Origin: FEN-1219 sp964457725
GTDB taxonomy: Bacteria; Pseudomonadota; Gammaproteobacteria; Steroidobacterales; Rariloculaceae
Direction of reading: 5' to 3'
Assembly: GCA_964457725.1 (NCBI GenBank)
Contig: CAYWGQ010000025.1
Location: 1 to 28,171 of the forward strand
DNA: 28,171 nucleotides
Shown here: positions 8,886 through 16,234 of the stretch, in pieces
Layout: the number at the start of each line of letters is the position of its first letter
Numbering within the stretch: the first letter of the stretch is position 1
Program-made: the position numbers and the translations under genes
The notes under the pieces: generated by a model
What the model was told of the DNA's origin: nothing
The model's database searches: none
The model's input: the letters and a program-made list of their open reading frames with translations, nothing else

Positions 8886-9374
8886 TCAAAAGAGCCGCAC
8901 GGCGGCGAACAGCCCGACCATCGCGACACCGATCGCAAACTTGGCCGCCGTGCCGACGATGAAGCCGACCGTCGCGCCGACGCCGGCCCTGCCGGCCGAC
9001 GCGACGGTGCTGCGAAGGCCGCTCAGCTCCCCGATCACCGCGCCGACGAACGGCCCGATCAGCACGCCGACGAAGCCGAAGAAGATGCCGACGAGCGCGC
9101 CGATCGCGGCCCCGGCGACCGCGCGCTTCGACGCACCGTAGCGGCGGGCGCCGAGCGCGCCGGCGGCGAAGTCGACGACGAAGGTCGCGAGCGCCAGCAA
9201 CGCGAGGACGATCAGCGTGCCCTGACCGATGTGCGCGAAGTCTTCGATCCACGCGCCGAGCAGCAGACCGCAGAAAATCAGCACGGCGCCGGGCAGCGCG
9301 GGCAGCACGAGCCCGACGAGACCCGTCAGCACGAGCGCCGCCGCGAGGATCCAGAGCAGCACGGTGGTCGCCAT
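8886..9374 (-). CDS. DUF456 domain-containing membrane protein
   Basis: This 162-residue hydrophobic protein begins MATTVLLWILAAALVLTGLVGLVLPALPG and contains the DUF456 signatures LPGAVLIFCGLLLGAWIEDF and GFVGVLIGPFVGAVIGE. Four to five Gly/Ala-rich transmembrane segments are visible. The function of the family is unknown. It stands alone on the minus strand, convergent with the cupin gene and divergent from the DUF4157-type gene. Confidence 0.88.
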   Translation of the reverse strand: MATTVLLWILAAALVLTGLVGLVLPALPGAVLIFCGLLLGAWIEDFAHIGQGTLIVLALLALATFVVDFAAGALGARRYGASKRAVAGAAIGALVGIFFGFVGVLIGPFVGAVIGELSGLRSTVASAGRAGVGATVGFIVGTAAKFAIGVAMVGLFAAVRLF

Positions 9375-9406
9375 GGCGCCAGCCTACACTTCGCGAGCGC
9401 TCCGTC

Positions 9407-9412
9407 TATACT
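9407..9412 (+). promoter_or_regulatory. Candidate -10 box for the DUF4157-type gene
   Basis: TATACT lies 34 bases before the ATG at 9447, predicting a leader of about 28 bases that contains AAGGA (9431-9435). The -35 region is not recognisable. Confidence 0.4.
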
Positions 9413-9446
9413 GGCTCGACACCGGTCTCGAAGGATCGACGACGCC

Positions 9447-10097
9447 ATGGAAGGATCGGGACGCCTCGCCGGGCTGCTCGGCCCGGTGCTCGCAACGGTC
9501 GGGCTGTTCGCCGTTCCGTCCGTCGCCGAGGAACGCGACTCGGCGCTCGTGCGTGGTCTCGACGTGCTGGCCGCGACGGCGGCGCTGGGGCTCGCCGCAG
9601 CGTCCGACGGTATCGCCGCGCTGTCCGCGGAGCTCGCAGCGCTCGATCCCGCCGTCCGCGGGTCGCTCGCGCCGATGCTCGCACGCTGGATCGCCGAGTC
9701 CCGCGATGCCGCGGTGCACGAGGGCGTCGAGCCCGTGCCGCAATCGATCCGTGCGGCGCTCGCGGGCTTCGTTCCGGACGAGATCCTCGACCGGGCGCGC
9801 TGGCGGGTGGACGGCGGCGGCGTGCTCTCGCTCCAGCAAACGCTCTTTCGCTCCGGCTACGTGCCTGCGGTCACGCTCGAGCACGTGATCGTGTTCGATC
9901 GCGAGCGCGACGCGCTCGAGGACGCGGCGCTCTGGGCGCACGAGCTGAAGCACGTGATGCAGTACGCCGAGTGGGGCGTCGACGGATTCGCGCTGCGGTA
10001 CCTCGAGGACTATGCGGCGATCGAGGCCGAAGCGAGCGACTATCGGCGGCTCTGGCTCGAGCAGCGGCTCGCTGCCGGCCACGGAGACGGCGGTTGA
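9447..10097 (+). CDS. DUF4157-like zincin protein with HELKH motif
   Basis: The chosen start ATG 9447 gives 216 residues; the frame is open further upstream, but that part overlaps the DUF456 gene antisense and looks random. Residues 5-35 form a hydrophobic, signal-like N-terminus (MEGSGRLAGLLGPVLATVGL). The C-terminal half contains EHVIVFDRERDALEDAALWAHELKH split over a DUF4157-like domain: the zinc site HELKH is at 165-169, followed by VMQYAEWGVDGFALRY and YAAIEAEASDY. DUF4157 proteins are putative metallopeptidases often found with toxins or phage-like systems, but here it stands alone. The substrate is unknown. It converges on the SRAP gene with a 13-base gap. Confidence 0.75.
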   Translation: MEGSGRLAGLLGPVLATVGLFAVPSVAEERDSALVRGLDVLAATAALGLAAASDGIAALSAELAALDPAVRGSLAPMLARWIAESRDAAVHEGVEPVPQSIRAALAGFVPDEILDRARWRVDGGGVLSLQQTLFRSGYVPAVTLEHVIVFDRERDALEDAALWAHELKHVMQYAEWGVDGFALRYLEDYAAIEAEASDYRRLWLEQRLAAGHGDGG

Positions 10098-10110
10098 GCC
10101 CCGGCGCCGC

Positions 10111-10785
10111 TCACTCCGACGCCGCTCGGGCGATGCACTCCGGCCCCTCGTTCTGCGGATCGTTGACGTAGGTCGAGACGGGGTAGAGCTCGTCCGGCTG
10201 CGCCTCGACCGGCCGCAGCAGCGTTTCGGGGTGCTCCGTCGCTGGATCGAGCCACGCCGCGTAGCTCGCCGGCGCGAGCACGAGCGGCATCCGATCGTGC
10301 ACGGCCGCGACCGCGCCGCGTGCGGCGGTCGTGACGATCGCGAACGTGAGCTCCCAATCGTCATTCTCCCCGAGACGCCGCGCGGTCCACACGCCCGCGA
10401 ACGCGAACGGTCGGTCGTAGCGGATGTAGTACGGGCGCTTGCGCCGCTCGCCCGGGACGGCTTGCCACTCGTACCAGCCGGTCGCCGGGATCAGGCAGCG
10501 GCGGCGGCGGGCGGACTCCCGGAACGCGGCCGTTTCGAAGAGCTTGTCGTCCCGGGCGTTGATCCAGCTGCGATTGGCCCATTGCGGCCGAAAGCCCCAC
10601 AGCAGCATCTCGGCGACGTTGCGTCCCTCGCGCTTGCCGTAGCGCAGCACGAGGCACGGTTGGCTCGGCGCGATGTTGTAGCGGCTGATCGGCGCAAGTG
10701 CCTCCCACGGCGCTTCGGGCACGAGCGACCCGAACTCGGCCTCGAGCGCGGCCGGAGTGACGTTCAGCTCGAAGCGACCGCACAC
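10111..10785 (-). CDS. SOS response-associated peptidase (SRAP; YedK/HMCES-like)
   Basis: SRAP proteins crosslink to abasic sites in single-stranded DNA through the amino-terminal Cys2 and shield them during replication. I place the start at GTG 10783-10785 because it yields Met-Cys-Gly-Arg-Phe, the invariant N-terminus in which Met removal exposes Cys2. The in-frame ATG at 10806 would bury the cysteine. Other conserved elements are RYNIAPSQ, WGFRPQWA, SWINARDDKLFE (conserved Asn), GWYEWQ (active-site Glu) and VHDRMPLVL (active-site His). The length of 224 residues is normal. No LexA box is apparent upstream. Confidence 0.93.
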   Translation of the reverse strand: MCGRFELNVTPAALEAEFGSLVPEAPWEALAPISRYNIAPSQPCLVLRYGKREGRNVAEMLLWGFRPQWANRSWINARDDKLFETAAFRESARRRRCLIPATGWYEWQAVPGERRKRPYYIRYDRPFAFAGVWTARRLGENDDWELTFAIVTTAARGAVAAVHDRMPLVLAPASYAAWLDPATEHPETLLRPVEAQPDELYPVSTYVNDPQNEGPECIARAASE

Positions 10786-10893
10786 GGCCGAAACACCATC
10801 GGGCACCCCGAAGTCGAAAACCGCGAGCGAGCATAGCGCGGCAGCGGCACGCCGAGCGAGACGATGTGCCGCTTGCGGGGAGATGGAGGCACC

Positions 10894-13392
10894 TTAGTCG
10901 CGAGCTCGCCGGTCTCGCCGGCCCGCGAGCTCGAACTCCGCGCGAAAGCCGATCAGGTAGGACGTGCCGCCGAGGTCGAGCGCATCGACCTCGGTGTTCG
11001 AGCGTTGCGCCTCGAAGAACGCGAACAGGCGTGCATACGGCACACCTTCACGCCGGGCGGCGGCTCCGCGCGCGCCTTCCTCCGCGAAGAACCAGCGCAC
11101 GCCGGCCCGCACGCTGACGCCCGTGTCGCTGCGCCCGTCGCGGCCGGGCTCGAGCTCGACGTCCTGCTCGTACCAGGTAGCCGTTAGCCCGGCGCCGGCA
11201 TACGGCACCCAGCGCCGTCCGTCGCGGGGCCAGCTGACCGTCGCGAAGACGTGCAGCGGCACGAGCCGCAACTTCACGGCGTCCTCGACGACACCGCCCG
11301 AGGCGAGCGCCGCGCCGCGGTCGCGCGAATGGCCGATTTCCCCGCCGAGCTCGAGCCACGGGCGTAACTTCACGCCCCCGGCGATTGCGATCTGCGTGTC
11401 GCGGTCGTCGCCGTAGAAGCGCTCGTAGTCGTCGAGGTCCGGGTAGAAGTAGCCGCCCTTGATCTCGTACATCCACCGCGGGGCGTCGCCTCCCGGTTGC
11501 GCGAGCGCCGGGCCGCCGGCGATGAAGAGCGCGAGCACCAGCAAGGCCGGCGCGGACCGCATACGCCGGCGGACGAGCGCTCGGCGCGCGAGCAGCGCCG
11601 CGAGCGCGCCCGCGCCAAGCGCCGTCGCGACCGGCGCCTCGAGCACGAGCAGTGCGACGATGACCACGGGCCAGAGCACCGCGCGGACGAGCGGCTTCAG
11701 CCATGCGTGCTCCGCGACGAAGCGCGCCCCTACGGGGCCGTGCTCGTAGTACGCGCGGATCAACCGTCGTCCGAGCGCGCTCGGCGCGAGCGCCCGATCC
11801 CGAAACGCTCGCAGCACCTCCACTTGCGGCGCCCAGCTCGCACCGAACGCGGCCGTCGCGACGAAGCAGCCTTCGTCCGGCAGGTCCGGATAAGGTGCGA
11901 GCGGCTCCGGCGTTGCGCGCGCTTCGGCAGAGAGCTCGCTCTCGCTGCCCCGGCCGAGCGCGAGGCTCGCCGCTTCGACGATCGCGCTCTCGTTTCGTGC
12001 TTGCGTGTTGTCGACCGCGGTGACCGCGACGTGATAGACGGGCTGGTTGACGGCGCTGACCGCGAACCGATAGCTCGTGCCGTTCGCGAGACCGGTCACG
12101 GCATGGCTCGTGCCGCTGCCGGCGTCGACGACGTGCTCGTCGACGGCGGCGATCCCGTAGTAGATCCGATAGCCGGTCGCGTCCGCGGAAGGCTCCCACG
12201 TCAGGATCACGGACTCGTTGCGCCCCTCCGCGGACAGCAGCCGCGGCGCGAGCGGCACGGTCGTGCCCGCATCGAGATTCTCGAGCAGGTAGACGGTCAC
12301 GTTGCCCGCATCGATCGGGGAGGGGGCGGTGCCGCCGCCCGCCTCGGTGCCGTCGAACGGCGGCGCAGCCTCGCCGCCGCGCTTGTAGTGGACGCGATAG
12401 CCGCCCGGCACGGCCGCGTTCGTCACGCGGTAGTCGAGGTTAGCGTCCCAGCGCACCTCGATCCCGAGCGGGCCGGGCTCCGTGCCTGTCGCGGTCAGGG
12501 CCGGTGCGCCGACAGGGAACGGGCGAGGGTCCGCGAGCGGTCCGCCGTAGACGCCCGCGTCCGCGACCGAGCCGTCGATCACGTCGGTGCCGCGGCCGAC
12601 GTCGATGCACTCGGACGCCTCGCGCAGGTGGAAGTCGCGGCCGCCGGGATCGACGAACTGCGGGTCCCCGGTCGTGAACGCGGTGCCGACTACGCCGTCC
12701 TGCCCCGGTCCGCCGTTGCCGAAAAAGCAGTTCGAGCGGACGTTTGCCGCGACGTCGACGCCGGGGAGGAGGACCGCCTCGACCGTCGTGCCGTTGCCGG
12801 CGAAGATGTTGTTCTCGACAGCGACGAGCGCCGAGCCGCGGCTGATCGCGATGTCGGCGCCGAAGAACACGTTGTTCGTCACGTCGACGCTCGAGATGCC
12901 GTCGACGGTGACCGCCGTGCCCGGACGATCGAATACGACGTTCGTGATCTCGATGCCGGCGGACGTTTGCACCAGCACGCCGATCGCGGCATCGATCACG
13001 GTGATGCTCGACACGCGCGCGCCGGTCACGCCGACCGCCGAGACGACCGGCTCGTCGCCGTCGTCCGGCGCGAGGAACGTTCGGGCGGTCTCCTCGCCGC
13101 GCACGTCGACGTCGGTTCGCAGCACGAGGTTCTCGGGATACGTGCCCGGCGCGACGAGCACGTCGTCGCCCGGCTCGGCATCCTCGATCGCGGCCTGGAT
13201 CGAGCCGAAGTCGTCCGGCACCCGCAGTGTATCGGCCGTCGTGGCCAGCGGGACGAGCGCCGCGGCGAAGCCTGCCGCGATGCGCATCCGTTGCGCGACC
13301 GTCAGGCGGCAGCCGCAGGCCGATCGAACCGCATGGCCGCGGGCGAGCGCAGCAGTGCGCGACTGCGTGCGTCGTGTCGAGCGACTATCCAT
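10894..13392 (-). CDS. Large secreted protein: beta-helix, Fn3-like, CFI-box-type anchor and fused outer-membrane beta-barrel
   Basis: The 832-residue frame starts at ATG 13390-13392, with a strong AGAGGAG just upstream. A long basic leader precedes the hydrophobic signal MRIAAGFAAALVPLATTADT, which begins at residue 36. Residues 55-290 are a parallel beta-helix (SIQAAIEDAEPGDDVLVAPGTYPENL, then repeated N-rich coils). Residues about 380-470 are fibronectin-III-like (SVILTWEPSADATGYRIYYG). At residue 509 begins a CFI-box-like C-terminal sorting region (GCFVATAAFGASWAPQVEVL, with FRDRAL and a transmembrane helix at about 575-600) that ends in RRALVRRR. Such a region should be the protein's end. 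Instead Met611 opens a perfect signal peptide ending PALAQ, followed by an outer-membrane beta-barrel-like domain (YEIKGGYFYPDLDDYERFYG) to the stop. This may be two genes fused by loss of a stop. The function is unknown. Confidence 0.75.
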   Translation of the reverse strand: MDSRSTRRTQSRTAALARGHAVRSACGCRLTVAQRMRIAAGFAAALVPLATTADTLRVPDDFGSIQAAIEDAEPGDDVLVAPGTYPENLVLRTDVDVRGEETARTFLAPDDGDEPVVSAVGVTGARVSSITVIDAAIGVLVQTSAGIEITNVVFDRPGTAVTVDGISSVDVTNNVFFGADIAISRGSALVAVENNIFAGNGTTVEAVLLPGVDVAANVRSNCFFGNGGPGQDGVVGTAFTTGDPQFVDPGGRDFHLREASECIDVGRGTDVIDGSVADAGVYGGPLADPRPFPVGAPALTATGTEPGPLGIEVRWDANLDYRVTNAAVPGGYRVHYKRGGEAAPPFDGTEAGGGTAPSPIDAGNVTVYLLENLDAGTTVPLAPRLLSAEGRNESVILTWEPSADATGYRIYYGIAAVDEHVVDAGSGTSHAVTGLANGTSYRFAVSAVNQPVYHVAVTAVDNTQARNESAIVEAASLALGRGSESELSAEARATPEPLAPYPDLPDEGCFVATAAFGASWAPQVEVLRAFRDRALAPSALGRRLIRAYYEHGPVGARFVAEHAWLKPLVRAVLWPVVIVALLVLEAPVATALGAGALAALLARRALVRRRMRSAPALLVLALFIAGGPALAQPGGDAPRWMYEIKGGYFYPDLDDYERFYGDDRDTQIAIAGGVKLRPWLELGGEIGHSRDRGAALASGGVVEDAVKLRLVPLHVFATVSWPRDGRRWVPYAGAGLTATWYEQDVELEPGRDGRSDTGVSVRAGVRWFFAEEGARGAAARREGVPYARLFAFFEAQRSNTEVDALDLGGTSYLIGFRAEFELAGRRDRRARD

Positions 13393-13542
13393 TTCCGCTC
13401 CTCTGACCGTCGATTCATGGTAGGGGGAACGGCGCGCTCGCGCGACCCCGGGAAAACTCCTTGGATCGAAGCGAATCGCGGCTGTCGCTCCGCGTCCGAG
13501 CGGTGTGGAATTCGTCCGCAGAGGAGGACCAAGGAAGGCGCG

Positions 13543-14904
13543 GTGGCGATCGATCCGACCTCGAGCACGTTTGCGGACGAGCTTCGTGCGTTCGTCGATC
13601 GCGTCCGACGCGAGACGGGCGTGCCCGGCATCGGTGCCGCGGTCAGCGTCGACGGTCGACGCGTGTTCGCGCGAGCCGGTACCGTCGCGCTAGCGTCCGG
13701 CTTGCCGCTCGGCGCCGATGCGCGTTTTCAGCTCGGCTGCGTGATGAAGCTGCTGCTCGCGCTCGTCGCGCTCGAGCTAGCGGCTCGCGGCTCGCTCGAT
13801 CTCGATCGGCCGATCGGCGAGCTCTTGCCCGAGATCGCGCCGACCGAGCACGGACGCGAGATTCGCATCAAGCACCTGCTCTCGCATACGAGCGGCTATC
13901 AGGGCACGGACGTGCTGTCGCCCGCGGCTCGCGCGTTCTCCTGGGAGACGTTCGTCGCCTACCTGCGCGCGGCGCCCCGGTTCTTCCGCCCCGGCGCGGT
14001 GTTCAACTACGAGCACAGCGAGGCCGTGCTGCTCGAGCGCGTCCTCGAGCGTGCGACGGGCGAATCGGCCGTCGCGCTCGTCCGGCGGATCGTGCTCGAG
14101 CCGCTCGGCTGCGGCGCGCTCGTGCCATCGGCGGACGTCGCTCCTCGCGTGCGCGTCGCCGAGCATCGATTCGATGCGCGGCTCGGCGCGTTCGTGCCCG
14201 AGCCCGCGCGGCAGCCGGCGCGGTTCTGGCAGGCGGCGTTCTCGCATCTGACGTTGACGCTCGCGGACGTCCTCGCGGTCGGCGAGGCGCTCGCCGGCGC
14301 CGGTCCCCGCGGGGCGCTCGCGCGCAGCGCCGAGGCCGCCTGCAAAACGGTCGTCGCACTGCCGCCGATGGCGGGCGGGCCGCTGCGGGAGCTCTTGCCG
14401 GTCGCATTCGGCGCCGGCGTCGCGATGCTGAGCGGCGGCTGGCTCGGCAGCACCGGCATCGCCGGCGGGCAATGCATCGGGCTACGCTTCGAGCCGCGCG
14501 AGCGGATTGCGATCGTCGTCGGCCTGAACGCGTTCGCGCCGCACGTTCGCGATCTCGTCCTCACCGCGATCGGCACGCGGCTGATCGCTCGAGCGCCCGG
14601 CGCGGAGATGCGTGCGGTGCCGACCGTCGCGCTCGAGGGGCTCGGCGGGACGTACCGCGGCGGGGGCGACAACGTGCTCCGCGCGGTTCACCGTGACGGC
14701 CGGCTCGTCTGCCAGCTCGGCAAGGAAGGATCGCAGCACGCTCTGCGGATCGAGATCGACTCGGACGCGCGCGGTTGCTGGCGCGTGCGCTCGGCGGCGC
14801 CGCAGCTGTCGATCGGCGCGTTCCACCTGGCCGAGACGGGCGAGCCGGTCGTCATGATCGGCCTCGCCGCGTACAAGCGGACGGCGAACGCGTCGAACGG
14901 GTGA
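13543..14904 (+). CDS. Beta-lactamase-fold hydrolase/acyltransferase with Cys in place of the catalytic Ser
   Basis: The start GTG 13543 has AAGGAAGG four bases upstream; an in-frame ATG at 13417 lacks a ribosome site. The 453-residue protein follows the class C beta-lactamase / esterase / LovD pattern: GIGAAVSVDGRRVFARAGTV, FQLGCVMKLLLAL, IKHLLSHTSGYQG, FNYEHSEAVLLERVLE, LGSTGIAGG and IVVGLNAFA. The SxxK motif reads Cys66-Val-Met-Lys69. The YxN motif reads Tyr156-Glu-His158. The third motif is Ser303-Thr-Gly. There is no signal peptide, so it is probably cytoplasmic, unlike most beta-lactamase relatives. It leads the six-gene operon with an acyl ligase and an acyl carrier protein. An acyl-transfer role from the carrier protein is a reasonable inference, with Cys as nucleophile. 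Confidence 0.85.
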   Translation: MAIDPTSSTFADELRAFVDRVRRETGVPGIGAAVSVDGRRVFARAGTVALASGLPLGADARFQLGCVMKLLLALVALELAARGSLDLDRPIGELLPEIAPTEHGREIRIKHLLSHTSGYQGTDVLSPAARAFSWETFVAYLRAAPRFFRPGAVFNYEHSEAVLLERVLERATGESAVALVRRIVLEPLGCGALVPSADVAPRVRVAEHRFDARLGAFVPEPARQPARFWQAAFSHLTLTLADVLAVGEALAGAGPRGALARSAEAACKTVVALPPMAGGPLRELLPVAFGAGVAMLSGGWLGSTGIAGGQCIGLRFEPRERIAIVVGLNAFAPHVRDLVLTAIGTRLIARAPGAEMRAVPTVALEGLGGTYRGGGDNVLRAVHRDGRLVCQLGKEGSQHALRIEIDSDARGCWRVRSAAPQLSIGAFHLAETGEPVVMIGLAAYKRTANASNG

Positions 14905-16157
14905 GCCGGCCGCCGCTCTTTCGCGTCGCCGCGCTCGAGGCGCAGCGCGCTTCGCCGCTCGGCGAGATCGTGCTTGCGCCGCCGCTCACGTCGACCGTGC
15001 TCGCGGCGGTTGCCGGAATCGCGGCTGCCGCGATCGCGGCGTTCTTCCATTGGGGCACCTATACGGCGCATACGGCGGTGACCGGGCAGCTGGTGGCGAC
15101 GCCGGCCGTCGTCAAGCTCTATTCCCCGCAACCGGGCGTGATCGCCGAGCGGCACGTGGAAGAGGGCGATCGTGTCCGGGTCGGCCAGCTGCTCTACGTC
15201 GTCACGAGCGACCGGCTGAGCAGCGGGTTCGTCGCGACCCGCGAGGCGGTTGCGGCAGAGCTCGAGCGACGCCTTCGCAGCCTCGAAGCCGAGCGCGCCG
15301 GCGTGCGCGAGCTCGAGCGCACGGAGCGCGCGGCGCTCGAGCGCTCGATCGCGGCACTCCGGGCCGAGGTTGCGGAGGCTGCGGCGATGCTCGCGGCGCA
15401 AAATGCCCGCGCGGCGCTCGCCGAGGAGCATGCGGCTCGTTACGCGGAGCTGCACGCGGGCGGCTTCGTGTCGCTCGAGCAGCTGCTCGCGCGCGAGCAG
15501 GAGGCGGCCGAGCACAGCCTGCAGTCGCAGCGGCTCGAGCGCGAGCGGCGGCAGAGCGAGCGGCTGCTCGGCGAGCGGACGGCGGAGCTCGAGACGCTCG
15601 CCGCGCGTCATCGCGCCCGGCTCGCGGAGCTCGACCGCGCGCTCGCGGGGGTCCGCCAGGAGCGGGCCGAGAACGAAGCGCGCCGCAGCGTGCTCGTCGT
15701 CGCCCCGACGGCCGGTGTCGCGACCGGAGTCGGCGCCGACGTCGGCGAGGCGACGGACGGCTCGCGGCCGCTCGTCTCGATCGTGCCGCACGGCGCGCAG
15801 CTACACGCGGAGCTCTATGCGCCGAGCCGGGCGATCGGCTTCGTCGGAGCGGGCGATACGGTGCTGCTTCGTTATCGCGCCTACCCCTATCAGAAGTTCG
15901 GCCATCACCGCGGCACCGTCCGCTCGGTATCGCGCGTCGCGTTCAGCGCGAGCGAGCTCGGCGGCGCATCGCCGGCGGCGGCGGCGAGCGCCGAGCCGCT
16001 GTACAGGCTCGAGGTGGAGCTGCCCGCGCAGGCCATTCACGCGCACGGCGAAGCCCACGCGCTGCAAGCCGGCATGCTGGTGGACGCGGACGTGCTCGGC
16101 GAGACACGCCGCCTCTACGAATGGGTGCTCGAGCCACTCTATTCGCTCCGGCGCTGA
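14901..16157 (+). CDS. HlyD/CvaA-like periplasmic adaptor of a type I exporter
   Basis: The start GTG 14901 overlaps the hydrolase stop as GTGA; the protein has 418 residues. The N-terminus MSRPPLFRVAALEAQRASPL resembles CvaA-type adaptors (LFRxEALEA...). One transmembrane helix lies at residues 31-50. A lipoyl-like half (VVKLYSPQPGVIAERHVEEG) and a long Glu/Arg/Ala coiled-coil hairpin (about 110-260) follow, then the second lipoyl half and a beta-barrel (GAQLHAELYAPSRAIGFV, VLLRYRAYPYQKFG). It should connect the C39-ABC transporter four genes downstream to an outer-membrane channel. No TolC gene is in the window. Confidence 0.9.
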   Translation: MSRPPLFRVAALEAQRASPLGEIVLAPPLTSTVLAAVAGIAAAAIAAFFHWGTYTAHTAVTGQLVATPAVVKLYSPQPGVIAERHVEEGDRVRVGQLLYVVTSDRLSSGFVATREAVAAELERRLRSLEAERAGVRELERTERAALERSIAALRAEVAEAAAMLAAQNARAALAEEHAARYAELHAGGFVSLEQLLAREQEAAEHSLQSQRLERERRQSERLLGERTAELETLAARHRARLAELDRALAGVRQERAENEARRSVLVVAPTAGVATGVGADVGEATDGSRPLVSIVPHGAQLHAELYAPSRAIGFVGAGDTVLLRYRAYPYQKFGHHRGTVRSVSRVAFSASELGGASPAAAASAEPLYRLEVELPAQAIHAHGEAHALQAGMLVDADVLGETRRLYEWVLEPLYSLRR

Positions 16158-16234
16158 AGGAGCGGCATCGAATCGGCGCAATCGTCCGAGTAACGATGCT
16201 GTGACGGCGAGCGCGGCGCGGCGACGATGACGCC

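Noticed and set aside
12587..13423. 278-residue plus-strand Ser/Thr-rich frame
   Set aside because: Antisense shadow of the beta-helix gene.
11497..13542. Long plus-strand frame leading into the beta-lactamase-fold gene
   Set aside because: It is antisense to the 832-residue gene with Arg/Asp-rich random composition; the hydrolase has its own ribosome site at 13531-13538.
13417..13542. ATG start at 13417 for the beta-lactamase-fold protein
   Set aside because: No ribosome site, and the added 42 residues are Arg-rich and unlike the family.
13393..16234. Double-glycine precursor peptide for the C39 exporter
   Set aside because: The 150-base divergent region and the 77-base gap contain no short ORF with a ribosome site and GG leader.
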